The notes under the pieces: generated by a model
The model's database searches: none
The model's input: only the letters and a program-made list of their open reading frames with translations
What the model was told of the DNA's origin: nothing
DNA from: Oricola sp.
Lineage (GTDB): Bacteria > Pseudomonadota > Alphaproteobacteria > Rhizobiales > Rhizobiaceae
Direction: 5' to 3'
Length of the DNA stretch: 64,000 nucleotides
Assembly: GCF_022763245.1 (NCBI RefSeq)
Contig: NZ_JALEGV010000028.1
Coordinates: forward strand, 1 to 64,000
Shown: piece by piece, positions 8,474-17,544 of the stretch
How positions within the stretch are numbered: the first letter of the stretch is position 1
Layout: each line of letters starts with the position of its first letter
Made by a program: the position numbers and the translations under genes

Positions 8474-8995
8474 ATGAACCACGACAGCTATTCCGACGCC
8501 TATGTCCGCTCCATCCTCACCAAGGTGAAATCCATCGCCGTGGTCGGCGCTTCGGCCAACGAGGTGCGGCCGAGCTACTTCGTCATGAAATACATGCTCG
8601 ACAAGGGCTTCGACGTCATCCCGATCAATCCCGGGCGCGCCGGCAAGACCATTCTCGGGCAGATGACCCATGCGCGCCTGGCCGACCTGCCCGAACCGGT
8701 CGACATGGTCGACATCTTCCGCGCGTCGGCGGCGGTGCCGGGTGTCACCGACGAGATACTGGCGATGAAGACGCTGCCGAAGGTCGTCTGGATGCAGCTC
8801 ACGGTGCGCGACGATGAAAGCGCCGCGCGGCTGGAGGAGAAGGGCATAGAGGTCGTCATGAACCGCTGCCCGAAGATCGAATATGGCCGGCTTTCCGGCG
8901 AGATCGGCTGGACCGGCGTCAATTCCGGCACGATCTCTTCGCGGCGACCGGAATTGCGCCAAGGGTTCCAGAGCTTCGGCATTCGGCGGAGCTAG
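8474..8995 (+). CDS. CoA-binding protein (YccU family)
   Basis: A 173-residue single Rossmann-like CoA_binding domain. VKSIAVVGASANEVRPSYFV at residues ~17-36 is the nucleotide-binding start, VIPINPGRAGKTILG follows, and VVMNRCPKIEYGR near the C-terminus is the conserved cysteine segment. The domain corresponds to the N-terminal CoA-binding part of succinyl-CoA synthetase alpha chains, without the catalytic half. It sits directly upstream of the O-acetylhomoserine sulfhydrylase gene, a pairing I recall from other alphaproteobacteria, which suggests a link to sulfur amino acid metabolism. Confidence 0.88.
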   Translation: MNHDSYSDAYVRSILTKVKSIAVVGASANEVRPSYFVMKYMLDKGFDVIPINPGRAGKTILGQMTHARLADLPEPVDMVDIFRASAAVPGVTDEILAMKTLPKVVWMQLTVRDDESAARLEEKGIEVVMNRCPKIEYGRLSGEIGWTGVNSGTISSRRPELRQGFQSFGIRRS

Positions 8996-9115
8996 CCTGC
9001 GGCCCGCCGGGCAAAACGCGTTCGCTCGCAGGGCAAAAGATAGAAAAAATCGTCTTTGACAGCTTCGTCATTCCCCGCCACAACGTGCGACGACATTGAT
9101 CAGGAGGAGGGAAGC

Positions 9116-10402
9116 ATGTCCCAGCGTATACCCGGTTTCGACACCCTGGCGATCCATTCCGGCGCACAGCCGGACCCGGCGACGGGCGCCCGCATCACGC
9201 CGATCTACCAGACCACGGCCTATGTCTTCAACGATGCGGACCATGCCGCCTCGCTGTTCGGCCTGCAGGCGTTCGGCAACATCTACACCCGCATCATGAA
9301 CCCGACCCAGGCCGTGCTCGAAGAGCGGCTGGCCGCGCTGGAAGGCGGCACGGCGGCGCTGGCGGTGGCTTCGGGCCATGCCGCGCAGATGATCGCGCTG
9401 CACACGCTGATGACGTCGGGCGACAATTTCGTCGCCGCGCGCCGGCTCTATGGCGGCTCGATTAACCAGTTCGGCCATTCCTTCAAGAATTTCGGCTGGG
9501 AAGTGCGCTGGGGCGACGTCTCCGATCCGGCGAGCTTCGCCGCCCAGATCGACGACCGCACCAAGGCGATCTTCATCGAAAGCTTCGCCAATCCGGCCGG
9601 CTACGTCACCGACATCGAGGCGATCTCCAAGGTCGCGCGCGAGGCTGGCGTTCCGCTGATCGTCGACAACACGATGGCGACGCCCTATCTGATGCGCCCG
9701 ATCGAACACGGCGCCGACATCGTCGTGCATTCGCTGACCAAGTTCCTCGGCGGTCACGGCAACTCGATGGGCGGCGTGATCGTGGACGGCGGGACGTTCG
9801 ACTGGTCGGCGTCCGACAAGTTCCCGATGCTGACGCAGCCGCGCGACGAATATGCCGGCATCGTGCTGCACGAGACCTTCGGCAATTTCGCCTTCGCCAT
9901 CGCCTGCCGCGTGCTCGGCCTGCGCGATCTCGGCCCCGCGATCGCGCCGATGAACGCCTTCCTGATCATCAACGGCATCGAGACGCTGGGCCTGCGCATG
10001 CAGCGCCATTGCGACAACACGCTGGCCGTCGCCAAGCACCTGAAGGACCATCCGATGGTCGAGTGGGTGGAGTATTCCGGCCTGGAGGACCATGCCAACC
10101 ACGCGCTGCAGCAGCGCTACAGCCCGAAGGGCGCCGGCGCGGTGTTCACCTTCGGCGTCAAGGGCGGCTACGAGGCGGGCGTGAAGTTCGTCGAGGCGCT
10201 GGAGATGGTGTCGCACCTCGCCAATATCGGCGACACGCGCACGCTGGTGATCCACCCGGCTTCGACGACGCACCGCCAGCTGACCGACGAGCAGCGCGCG
10301 GCGGCGGGTGCCGGCAATGACGTCGTGCGCCTGTCGATCGGCATCGAGAATGTCGATGACATCATCGCCGATATCGATCAGGCGCTGGCCAAGGCGGGCT
10401 GA
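9116..10402 (+). CDS. metY: O-acetylhomoserine aminocarboxypropyltransferase (sulfhydrylase)
   Basis: A cytosolic PLP enzyme of the Cys/Met metabolism family that makes homocysteine from O-acetylhomoserine and sulfide. The 428-residue length fits. Seen motifs are NIYTRIMNPTQAVLEERLAA, SGHAAQM, the pre-lysine VDNTMATPYLMRPIEHGAD segment and the PLP-lysine region HSLTKFLGGHGNSMGG (residues ~206-221). The C-terminal HPASTTHRQLTDEQ is typical of the MetY branch. AGGAGGAGG lies just before the ATG at 9116, which fixes the start although the frame is open to 9056. I looked for a SAM-II riboswitch in the leader and saw none. Confidence 0.93.
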   Translation: MSQRIPGFDTLAIHSGAQPDPATGARITPIYQTTAYVFNDADHAASLFGLQAFGNIYTRIMNPTQAVLEERLAALEGGTAALAVASGHAAQMIALHTLMTSGDNFVAARRLYGGSINQFGHSFKNFGWEVRWGDVSDPASFAAQIDDRTKAIFIESFANPAGYVTDIEAISKVAREAGVPLIVDNTMATPYLMRPIEHGADIVVHSLTKFLGGHGNSMGGVIVDGGTFDWSASDKFPMLTQPRDEYAGIVLHETFGNFAFAIACRVLGLRDLGPAIAPMNAFLIINGIETLGLRMQRHCDNTLAVAKHLKDHPMVEWVEYSGLEDHANHALQQRYSPKGAGAVFTFGVKGGYEAGVKFVEALEMVSHLANIGDTRTLVIHPASTTHRQLTDEQRAAAGAGNDVVRLSIGIENVDDIIADIDQALAKAG

Positions 10403-10473
10403 TTGATCTTGCGCAATGGATTGCGCCGCCGGTTTCGATAGGCTCCCCGTTCATCTGAAACGGTGGAGGTCGC

Positions 10474-10776
10474 ATGACACGTCTTCGAAACACGGCCGGC
10501 GGCGCGATCGCCCTTCTCGGGGCCATCGCCGCCGGCGTGCCGTCCGCGAACGCCCAGTCGTCCGATCCGGCCTGGCTCGACCAGCTGTCGGAACAATTGG
10601 CGAGCGAGCAGGACTGCGCGGTCGATTATTACCTGAACATCCGCGAGAGCGAACTGGCCGGGCGCCATACGTTCGAGGCGCGCGCGCAGTGCCGCGACGG
10701 ACGCCAGTTCGACGCCAGCCTGACCGAGCCGGCCGAGGCGTTCACGATAAAGGAATGCGGCGTGCAGGTCTGCTAG
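10474..10776 (+). CDS. Small secreted hypothetical protein
   Basis: A 100-residue protein with a clear signal peptide (AIALLGAIAAGVPSANAQS, cleavage near residue 28). The ~72-residue mature part has four cysteines (QDCAV, AQCRD, KECGV and a final VC), consistent with two disulfides in the periplasm. GGTGGAGG precedes the ATG. Its stop overlaps by four bases with the stop of the convergent MFS gene. The family was not recognised. Confidence 0.7.
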   Translation: MTRLRNTAGGAIALLGAIAAGVPSANAQSSDPAWLDQLSEQLASEQDCAVDYYLNIRESELAGRHTFEARAQCRDGRQFDASLTEPAEAFTIKECGVQVC

Positions 10777-11960
10777 GCGGCATCCTTCAGCGCTGACGTC
10801 TCGTTCGTGCGCACCATCAGGAAGGCCACGATCGCCATCAGCACGCAGATCGATGACAATCCGATGGCGGTTCGAAAGCTGAAGAACTGGCCGAGAAGGC
10901 CGACGGCCGGTCCCGAGACGACGCCGGTGATCATGATCGTGTTGACGTAGAGCGACGTGGCGCGGCCCATGCGGTTGCGGGCGAAGCTCTGGACGAAGCT
11001 GACGCCGACGCTCGCATAGATCCCGTAATAGGCGCCCTCGAGTGCTTGCGCGACGATCATCGTCGGCAGGCTTGTGACGCGCCAGAGTGCGAAGATCGCG
11101 ACGAGCGCCAGGAGCGACGCCGAGAGCAGGATGGCGCGGTGGGAGAACCGTTTCATCATGACGGGAGTCGTCGCGATGATGGCGATCTCGACGGCGGTCT
11201 TGACGGAAAAGGCGAGGCCAGGCGCGAAATCCGGCAGGTGCACCTCTTGCGTGTAGAAGAGTGGCAGCGCGACGAAGCAGAGGCTGTGGGCAAGCGAGAG
11301 CAGGAAACACGCGGACAGGGCTTGCCACAGCGCGGTGTTGATCCCCCCGGCGGCGTTCGCCCCGGCTGCCGGCGTGTCCTGCCCGCCGGCGAAAGTCCGC
11401 GGCACGGCCCAGAGGCCCGCCACGAGGCGGATCGCGCCGATGAGGAAGGCCGCGGCGAAGACCTGGTGCGGGCCGATCCCGTCGACGAGCGTGAAGGCGA
11501 AGGCGGGGCCGAGCATCCAGGCCGTGGAGGTGGTGCCGCGCAGGAAGGCGTTGAAGCGGGACGCGTCGAGGCCGCTTCGATCGGCGAATTGGCGGCCGAA
11601 GGTGAACACTACCGCCATGAAGGTGCCGCTCACCGCGAAGCCGAGCGCGCCGATCGTGACCAGGACCCAGAAAGCCGGGAAGAGGTAGACCGTGAGGCAG
11701 GCCGCCATGTAGGCGACGGACGAGGCCGCGATGAGCGGAAAGAAGCGGCCGCCCTCGTCGAGCCATCGTCCCGTGAGCCGGTTGAAGGTGACCGTCAGGA
11801 GGACGGCGGCGCCAGTGTAGAGGCTGATGCGCCACGGCTCCGCGCCAAGGCCTTCCACGATGTAGTAGGGCATGAACGGCACGATCATGGAGTTGGATAC
11901 CGTGCCGACGAGAAGCAGCAGCAGAAGGGAAAGGGCCTGCCTGTTTCTGAAAACGTCCAT
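10773..11960 (-). CDS. Major facilitator superfamily transporter
   Basis: A 395-residue inner-membrane protein with about 12 hydrophobic segments. RLTGRWLDEGGRFFPLIAAS after the second helix is the MFS cytoplasmic-loop motif. The opening (SLLLLLLVGTVSNSMIVPFMPYYIVEGLG) and overall layout recall the SetA/SetB sugar-efflux group, but the substrate is not deducible. The gene is divergent from the FAD oxidase at 12099 with ~140 bases between them. Confidence 0.85.
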   Translation of the reverse strand: MDVFRNRQALSLLLLLLVGTVSNSMIVPFMPYYIVEGLGAEPWRISLYTGAAVLLTVTFNRLTGRWLDEGGRFFPLIAASSVAYMAACLTVYLFPAFWVLVTIGALGFAVSGTFMAVVFTFGRQFADRSGLDASRFNAFLRGTTSTAWMLGPAFAFTLVDGIGPHQVFAAAFLIGAIRLVAGLWAVPRTFAGGQDTPAAGANAAGGINTALWQALSACFLLSLAHSLCFVALPLFYTQEVHLPDFAPGLAFSVKTAVEIAIIATTPVMMKRFSHRAILLSASLLALVAIFALWRVTSLPTMIVAQALEGAYYGIYASVGVSFVQSFARNRMGRATSLYVNTIMITGVVSGPAVGLLGQFFSFRTAIGLSSICVLMAIVAFLMVRTNETSALKDAA

Positions 11961-12098
11961 CGGAAATCGCCTTGGGAGAATGCGTGCGCACGCAGCGTCT
12001 GCGCGAGGGGGAAGGCCTCATATCGAAAGCGACTGTGACAAGCGCATGAATGATGCTTAGGTATCTTGAAACACGCCGTTCCAACGAAGATCGAAACG

Positions 12099-13199
12099 AT
12101 GAGAATCGCAGTCGTCGGGGCCGGGATCGCCGGCCTTTCCACCGCCTGGTCGCTGGCCAAGCAGGGGCATCAGGTGATCCTGTTCGAGCAGGCGACGGTG
12201 CCGAACCCGCTCGGCGCGTCGGGCGACCATCATCGAATCATCCGCCGCGCCTACGGGGCCGGGTCGGGTTACGGAGCGGCGATCACCGAGGCCTATGACG
12301 CCTGGGACGAATTGTGGGCCGATCTCGGCGCCTCATGGCTCGACGCGCGCGGCTTCATGGCGGTCAGCCGGGAGCCGGGAGACGAGGCGGAAGACTACCT
12401 GAACGGGCTGCGCGAGGGCGGCTGGCCCTGCGAGGTGCTGGAGCCGGGGGCGGCGGCCGAGCGCTTCCCGTTCCTCGATCCGGACACGCTGCGCTATGCC
12501 TTCGTGTCGCCGGAAGGCGGCGTACTGCATTGCCGGCGCATCGCGTTCGGACTGGCCGCCTGGCTGCAGGCGAACGGCGTGTCGCTGCGCCAGGGAATGC
12601 GCGTGACGGAGGTCGATCCGGCTGCCGCGTCGGTGACGACGGAGGACGGCCGCCAGATCGAGGCCGACTACGTGATCGTGACGGCGGGCGCCTGGGTGAC
12701 CAAGCTGTTTCCCGATCTCGTTTCCGACCTGACGACCTATCGCACGGCCGTGGTCTATCTGAAGCCGCCGGCGCATCTGGCGGACGCCTGGGCGCATGCG
12801 CCGGTCGTTCTCGACGTCGGCGGGGAAACCGACGGCTACATCCTGCCGCCGACGGCGGAAGGCGGCCTCAAATTCGGGTCCGGCCTGCACAAGTTCCGGA
12901 ACGCGGACGCCGACGCCAACCGGGACGCGGTGGAGGGCGAGGGCGAGATCCTGCGCAACCTGTTCTCGCCGCCGATGCGCGACATCGAGCAATATGGCGT
13001 CGAGAACGTCGTGACCTGTGCCTACACGTTTACCGCCGACGAGCGCTTCTTCGTGCGCCGGCAGGACCGCTGCCTCGTCGTCTCGGCCTGTTCGGGCCAC
13101 GGCTACAAGTTCGGCGCGGCCGTGGGCCGGCGGGTCGCCAAGTTCGTCGATCATGGCGATTTCGAAGCCCTGCAGGCGTGGATGCGGGCCGAGGCGTAG
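12099..13199 (+). CDS. FAD-dependent amine oxidoreductase (DAO / sarcosine-oxidase-like)
   Basis: A 366-residue flavoprotein. MRIAVVGAGIAGLSTAW at the N-terminus is the dinucleotide-binding GxGxxG motif, and ACSGHGYKFGAAVGRRVAKF near the C-terminus is the conserved motif of monomeric sarcosine oxidase and N-methyl amino acid oxidases. The usual covalent-flavin cysteine region is represented by SACSGHGYK. The enzyme probably oxidises a secondary amine or N-methylated amino acid. The ATG at 12099 is chosen because the Rossmann strand begins there; an upstream TTG (12066) adds only non-conserved residues. Confidence 0.85.
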   Translation: MRIAVVGAGIAGLSTAWSLAKQGHQVILFEQATVPNPLGASGDHHRIIRRAYGAGSGYGAAITEAYDAWDELWADLGASWLDARGFMAVSREPGDEAEDYLNGLREGGWPCEVLEPGAAAERFPFLDPDTLRYAFVSPEGGVLHCRRIAFGLAAWLQANGVSLRQGMRVTEVDPAAASVTTEDGRQIEADYVIVTAGAWVTKLFPDLVSDLTTYRTAVVYLKPPAHLADAWAHAPVVLDVGGETDGYILPPTAEGGLKFGSGLHKFRNADADANRDAVEGEGEILRNLFSPPMRDIEQYGVENVVTCAYTFTADERFFVRRQDRCLVVSACSGHGYKFGAAVGRRVAKFVDHGDFEALQAWMRAEA

Positions 13200-13324
13200 A
13201 GGCTCCGGAGGGAGGTGGATACCGGGCTCGATACCGAAAGCGTCGAGTAGTCTGGCCGGTGATTCTGCACGTGGCTTGCGCAAATCGATGCCATGCGAAG
13301 TCGCGGGTTCGCGGGCGCTTGCGG

Positions 13325-14302
13325 TCAGCCGCGTGTGTCGCGCAGGAAGGCGAGAAGCCGGTCGGTGACCTCGTCCGGGCGTTCCAGCGGCAGCCAGTGG
13401 CCGGCGCCCGCAAGGACGTGGGAGCCGCGCAGGTCGGGCACCAAAGACGGCATGGCGGCGATGATGTCCGTCATGCCGGGAATGGCGAGGCCCGGGTCCC
13501 GTTCGCCGATCATGAAGAGGGCCGGGACTGTGACCCTGGTTCCGGCAAACGCCTGCTGCAGCTGCCAGTTGCGGTCGAGATTGCGGTAGTAGTTGAGGCC
13601 GCCGGTGAAGCCCGACCGTTCGAAGGCCTCGACCATGGCGGCGAAATCCGCCTGGGGCACGAAGGCCGGCGGGCTGCCGGGATCCGGCAGGGGAGACAGG
13701 AGACCGCGGGCGCGGTCGACCATCCCGAAAGGATTGGGCGTCGCGTCGCCCGGCGCGCGCGGTCCGGCCTCGCCGCTCGCCGCGAAGAGCAGTTTTCGGA
13801 GCGTCGTCGCGGTGTCGCGTGCGAACTCGGCGTCCGCGACGCCCGGTTCCTGAAAATAGAGGGTGTAGAATTCGGCGTCTTCGGTCCGCGGGAAGATCTG
13901 CGTCGGCGGCACGGGCGGCTGGCCCATCATCGGAACGCTCATCGCCGCCACGGCGCGAAAGCGGTCTGGCCGCATCAGGGCCGCCTGCCAGGCGATGGTG
14001 GCGCCCCAATCGTTGCCGACGATGACGGCCTGCTGTTCGCCCAGGGAGTCGAGCAGCGCCACAAGGTTGCCGACCGCGTGGATGACCGAATAGCGGTCGA
14101 CCTCCGCCGGTGCCTCGGACGCGCCGTAGCCAGGCATGTCCGGCGCGACGGCCCGGTATCCGGCGCCGACCAGCGCGGGAATCTGGTTCTTCCACGACAG
14201 CTTCGTTTCCGGGAAGCCATGGCACAGGAGCACGAGCAGGCCGTTCCCCTCGTCGAGGACACTGAATTCGAGGGTTCGGGTGGTGACGGTTTTTTCTGTC
14301 AT
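13325..14302 (-). CDS. Alpha/beta hydrolase, epoxide-hydrolase/dehalogenase type
   Basis: A 325-residue alpha/beta hydrolase. LLCHGFPETKLSW (residues ~24-36) is the oxyanion HGxP loop, GNDWGATIAW (~94-103) carries an aspartate nucleophile, and GAGHWLPLERP near the C-terminus carries the catalytic histidine. The Asp nucleophile and two tyrosines in the cap region (FYTLYFQEPG, GGLNYYRNLDRNW) favour an epoxide hydrolase. The start at 14302 follows AAGAGACAAG; the frame is open upstream (ATG 14383, TTG 14395), but those residues do not look like a signal peptide. It is divergent from an Rrf2-type regulator that probably controls it. Confidence 0.87.
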   Translation of the reverse strand: MTEKTVTTRTLEFSVLDEGNGLLVLLCHGFPETKLSWKNQIPALVGAGYRAVAPDMPGYGASEAPAEVDRYSVIHAVGNLVALLDSLGEQQAVIVGNDWGATIAWQAALMRPDRFRAVAAMSVPMMGQPPVPPTQIFPRTEDAEFYTLYFQEPGVADAEFARDTATTLRKLLFAASGEAGPRAPGDATPNPFGMVDRARGLLSPLPDPGSPPAFVPQADFAAMVEAFERSGFTGGLNYYRNLDRNWQLQQAFAGTRVTVPALFMIGERDPGLAIPGMTDIIAAMPSLVPDLRGSHVLAGAGHWLPLERPDEVTDRLLAFLRDTRG

Positions 14303-14397
14303 GTCTTGTCTCTTGGCGCGCCGCCCGGCTGGCTGGCGCGCGACGAGCGCGATCGGGGCCAACAGGACGTTGCGGCGCAGCATGGGGTTTTCCAAAT

Positions 14398-14466
14398 TAT
14401 GCGTAACTGTATATGTTGCGGAAAATCGCTGACGTCAAGTTTGTGAAACATAAAAAGTTACGGAAA
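14398..14466. promoter_or_regulatory. Divergent promoter region with repeated GTTRCGGAAA motif
   Basis: GTTGCGGAAA at 14415-14424 and GTTACGGAAA at 14457-14466 are direct repeats 42 bases apart, about four helical turns. ATGCGTAAC at 14398-14406 matches the first part in the opposite orientation (GTTACGCAT). They lie in an AT-rich stretch between the hydrolase and the regulator gene and are candidate binding sites for that regulator. Confidence 0.35.
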
Positions 14467-14472
14467 GCTCCG

Positions 14473-14919
14473 ATGAGAAAAAACGCGCAGTTGCCCCGCA
14501 TGCTTCACGTGCTGGTTCACATGGGTCTGCTGGACGGCCGGGAGACGTCGGAGACGATCGCGCAGATGCTCAACACCAATCCGGTGGTGGTGCGCCGGAC
14601 CCTCGGGGCGCTGCGCGACGCGGGGATCGTCGCGTCGGAGGGCGGACGGGGCGGCGGCTGGAAGCTGGTGAAGGCGCTGGCGGATATCACGGTCCTGGAT
14701 GTCCAGAAGGCGCTGAACCCCGGCGCGATCCTGCCGGCGGCGCTGTCCGACGATCATCCGGCCTGTCCCGTCGAGCGGGCGTCCAACGCGGTCCTGGAAA
14801 GCGCCCATGCGGCGGCCGAGCGAGAACTGATGCGCAGCTACGGCGCGACGACGCTTGCCGACATCGCCGCGACGGCGCTCGAAAGCGCGGCTGCAGGTGC
14901 CTCGGAACGTCCGGGTTGA
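14473..14919 (+). CDS. Rrf2-family transcriptional regulator (YwnA-like)
   Basis: A 148-residue Rrf2-type winged-helix protein. QMLNTNPVVVRRTLGALRDAGI (residues ~31-52) is the recognition helix region and SEGGRGGGWKL the wing. Only one cysteine is present (C98 in HPACPVER), so it lacks the three-cysteine [2Fe-2S] set of IscR or NsrR and resembles single-cysteine YwnA-type sensors. Divergent placement next to the alpha/beta hydrolase suggests it controls that gene and itself. The start at 14473 is chosen because homologues begin near here and ACGGAAAG precedes it; the frame is open to 14413. Confidence 0.85.
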   Translation: MRKNAQLPRMLHVLVHMGLLDGRETSETIAQMLNTNPVVVRRTLGALRDAGIVASEGGRGGGWKLVKALADITVLDVQKALNPGAILPAALSDDHPACPVERASNAVLESAHAAAERELMRSYGATTLADIAATALESAAAGASERPG

Positions 14920-15085
14920 CGCGCGCCGGCGGATGCGGTTTTCACCGCGCGCCGCCGGTTAAGCTAAACACCATCGCCCGTCTTGCGGAACCGGAGGGGG
15001 GCGCCCTATCTATTGGGCGACAAAACAGCCGATTCCCGGGCGCGATTCGTGTCGCGCCGCAATTCGAAATTCCGAAAGGGCTCAC

Positions 15086-15724
15086 ATGGGCAATCCGATC
15101 GACGCCGCAATGTATCTCATTCCGACGGTTATTGAGCAGACCAACCGCGGTGAACGCGCCTATGACATCTATTCGCGCCTTCTCAAGGAGCGCATCGTCT
15201 TCGTGACCGGTCCGGTCGAAGACGGCATGGCGTCTTCCGTCTGCGCCCAGCTCCTGTGGCTGGAAGCGGAGAACCCGAAGAAGGAAATCGCGATGTACAT
15301 CAACTCGCCGGGCGGGGTGGTGACGTCGGGTCTGGCGATCTACGACACGATGCAGTTCATCAAGCCGCCGGTTTCGACGCTGTGCATCGGCCAGGCCGCC
15401 TCCATGGGCTCGCTGCTGCTGGCCGCCGGCGCCAAGGACATGCGTTTCTCGCTGCCGAATTCGCGCATCATGGTCCACCAGCCTTCGGGCGGCTACCAGG
15501 GGCAGGTGACCGACATCCTGATCCATGCGCGCGAAGTTGAATCGCTGAAGCGCCGCCTCAACGAGATCTACGTGCAGCACACCGGCCGCTCCTATGACGA
15601 CATCGAAGATGCGCTGGAGCGCGACAACTTCATGACGGCGCAGACGGCGCTCGAATTCGGCCTGATCGACCGCGTGATCGAATCCCGCGCGGCGATCGAG
15701 ACGACCGACAGCTCGGCCGGTTAG
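15086..15724 (+). CDS. clpP: ATP-dependent Clp protease proteolytic subunit
   Basis: A 212-residue ClpP serine peptidase. Catalytic segments are [14 protein letters not shown] (Ser, residues ~102-115) and IMVHQPSGG (His, ~130), with the Asp in the following helix region. In the cell it forms a tetradecamer loaded by ClpX and ClpA. AAAGGGCTC precedes the ATG. ClpX follows after 261 bases, the usual alphaproteobacterial order. Confidence 0.98.
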   Translation: MGNPIDAAMYLIPTVIEQTNRGERAYDIYSRLLKERIVFVTGPVEDGMASSVCAQLLWLEAENPKKEIAMYINSPGGVVTSGLAIYDTMQFIKPPVSTLCIGQAASMGSLLLAAGAKDMRFSLPNSRIMVHQPSGGYQGQVTDILIHAREVESLKRRLNEIYVQHTGRSYDDIEDALERDNFMTAQTALEFGLIDRVIESRAAIETTDSSAG

Positions 15725-15754
15725 CGCGTCGCGGGTGTCGCGGCATGGTTACGC

Positions 15755-15780
15755 AACGTCGGCTTGTGCAAGCCGGCGTT
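15755..15780. other. Strong hairpin between clpP and clpX
   Basis: AACGTCGGCTTG and CAAGCCGGCGTT can pair over 12 positions (one G-U) around a two-base centre. No T-tract follows on either strand, so it is not a classical intrinsic terminator. It could protect the clpP mRNA 3' end or help Rho termination. Confidence 0.5.
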
Positions 15781-15985
15781 CGATCTTTGGCCTTAAAGGT
15801 TCTGTAAAGGTCAGGCGTCGAATGTGTGGAATCGTTGCGTACGCCGCTGATATGTGTACGAATGCGGTTTGAAGCATTTGTGACGCGGCATGTGTTCGAT
15901 CCGGACGCCGGGTCGTGAAATTGAAGTCGGGATCGCATGATCGGACGGGTTGTCCGGAGGGCGCGATCCTCTGAAAGGAACGAGA

Positions 15986-17272
15986 ATGAGCAAGGTTGGC
16001 AACAGTGGCGGTGGTGGAGGAGGCGACTCCAAGAACACCCTCTACTGCTCTTTCTGCGGCAAGAGCCAGCACGAGGTGCGCAAGCTGATCGCGGGCCCGA
16101 CCGTCTTCATCTGCGATGAATGCGTCGAACTTTGCATGGACATCATCCGCGAGGAGAACAAGTCCTCCATGGTCAAGAGCCAGGAGGGCGTTCCGACGCC
16201 GCAGGAAATCCTCGGCGTGCTCGATGACTATGTCATCGGCCAGGGCCATGCCAAGCGGATCCTCTCGGTGGCCGTGCACAACCACTACAAGCGTCTCGCC
16301 CATGCCGAGAAGAACGAGGATGTGGAGCTCGCGAAGTCGAACATCCTGCTGATCGGGCCGACGGGTTGCGGCAAGACGCTGCTGGCGCAGACGCTGGCGC
16401 GGATTATCGACGTGCCCTTCACCATGGCCGACGCGACCACGCTGACGGAAGCCGGCTATGTCGGCGAGGACGTTGAGAACATCATCCTGAAGCTGCTGCA
16501 GGCCTCCGACTACAATGTCGAGCGCGCCCAGCGCGGCATCGTCTACATCGACGAGATCGACAAGATTTCCCGCAAGTCGGACAATCCGTCGATCACGCGC
16601 GACGTGTCGGGTGAGGGCGTCCAGCAGGCGCTTCTGAAGATCATGGAAGGCACGGTCGCTTCGGTTCCGCCGCAGGGCGGGCGCAAGCATCCGCAGCAGG
16701 AATTCCTGCAGGTGGACACGGCCAACATCCTGTTCATCTGCGGCGGCGCCTTCGCCGGCCTCGACAAGATCATCTCCGATCGCGGCCGCAACACGTCGAT
16801 CGGTTTCGGCGCCTCCGTCGAATCGGCCGATGACCGGAAGGCGGGCGAACTGTTCCGCAAGGTGGAGCCGGAAGACCTGTTGCGCTTCGGCCTGATCCCG
16901 GAATTCGTCGGCCGACTGCCGGTCCTGGCGACGCTGGAGGATCTCGACGAGGAAGCGCTGGTGCGCATTCTGACCGAGCCGAAGAACGCGCTCGTCAAGC
17001 AGTATCAGCGCCTGTTCGAGATGGAGGATGTGAGCCTCATCTTCCACGAGGACGCACTGCGCGCGATCACCCGCAAGGCGATCGAACGCAAGACCGGTGC
17101 GCGCGGCCTTCGTTCCATCATGGAAGCGATCCTGCTCGACACGATGTTCGAACTGCCGGCGCTGGAAGGCGTGCGCGAAGTGGTGATTTCCGAGGAAGTC
17201 ATTTCCGGAAGCGCGCGACCGCTCTACATCTATGCCGACCGGGCAGACGACAAGGAAAACGCGTCGGCCTGA
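15986..17272 (+). CDS. clpX: ATP-dependent Clp protease ATP-binding subunit ClpX
   Basis: A 428-residue AAA+ unfoldase that recognises substrates and feeds ClpP. The N-terminal zinc-binding domain ([15 protein letters not shown] ... [10 protein letters not shown]) spans residues ~16-50; Walker A is GPTGCGKT (~125-132), Walker [11 protein letters not shown] (~185), and the IGF loop for ClpP docking is in [10 protein letters not shown] (~271-280). The ATG at 15986 follows AAAGGAACGAGA at good spacing; the frame is open to 15950. A terminator follows. Confidence 0.98.
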   Translation: MSKVGNSGGGGGGDSKNTLYCSFCGKSQHEVRKLIAGPTVFICDECVELCMDIIREENKSSMVKSQEGVPTPQEILGVLDDYVIGQGHAKRILSVAVHNHYKRLAHAEKNEDVELAKSNILLIGPTGCGKTLLAQTLARIIDVPFTMADATTLTEAGYVGEDVENIILKLLQASDYNVERAQRGIVYIDEIDKISRKSDNPSITRDVSGEGVQQALLKIMEGTVASVPPQGGRKHPQQEFLQVDTANILFICGGAFAGLDKIISDRGRNTSIGFGASVESADDRKAGELFRKVEPEDLLRFGLIPEFVGRLPVLATLEDLDEEALVRILTEPKNALVKQYQRLFEMEDVSLIFHEDALRAITRKAIERKTGARGLRSIMEAILLDTMFELPALEGVREVVISEEVISGSARPLYIYADRADDKENASA

Positions 17273-17298
17273 CGCTCGTCCTTCATCGCAGTTTCGTG

Positions 17299-17330
17299 AA
17301 AAGGCCGGGCGACCGGCCTTTTCCTTTTTG
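17299..17330 (+). terminator. Rho-independent terminator after clpX
   Basis: AAAAGGCCGG and CCGGCCTTTT form a perfect 10-bp stem with a GCGA loop, followed by CCTTTTTG. It separates clpX from lon. Confidence 0.9.
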
Positions 17331-17425
17331 AACTGTGCGTCGCACCATTGCGCAACGCGCGCAACGGCGCGAAACTCATCCCCGAATCCGCGATGCTGCT
17401 TTGCAACAAGCGTCACGCGGCTTGG

Positions 17426-17441
17426 TTTCAATCCGTTGAAA
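17426..17441. promoter_or_regulatory. Perfect 6-bp inverted repeat upstream of lon
   Basis: TTTCAA-TCCG-TTGAAA lies about 104 bases before the lon start, immediately after CTTGG, which resembles the -35 of alphaproteobacterial heat-shock promoters. Whether it is an operator or chance cannot be told from one copy. Confidence 0.25.
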
Positions 17442-17544
17442 TCGGCGGCCCGCAGAACCAAGTAGAAGGGACGTTCCCGAAACGGGGCCATCAGGCACGG
17501 CAGGGAGCGTCCGAAAGCCTACAAAGGCACGAAAGGAAGTGACT

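Noticed and set aside
8996-9115. SAM-II riboswitch in front of the O-acetylhomoserine sulfhydrylase
   Set aside because: Expected from other alphaproteobacteria, but the conserved CTAAAG-type core and pseudoknot segments are not present.
12314-14446. 710-codon plus-strand ORF spanning the oxidase and the hydrolase gene
   Set aside because: It crosses two real genes in other frames, has Arg-rich composition and no recognisable domain.
15755-15780. Intrinsic terminator between clpP and clpX
   Set aside because: The stem is strong but no T-tract follows on either strand.
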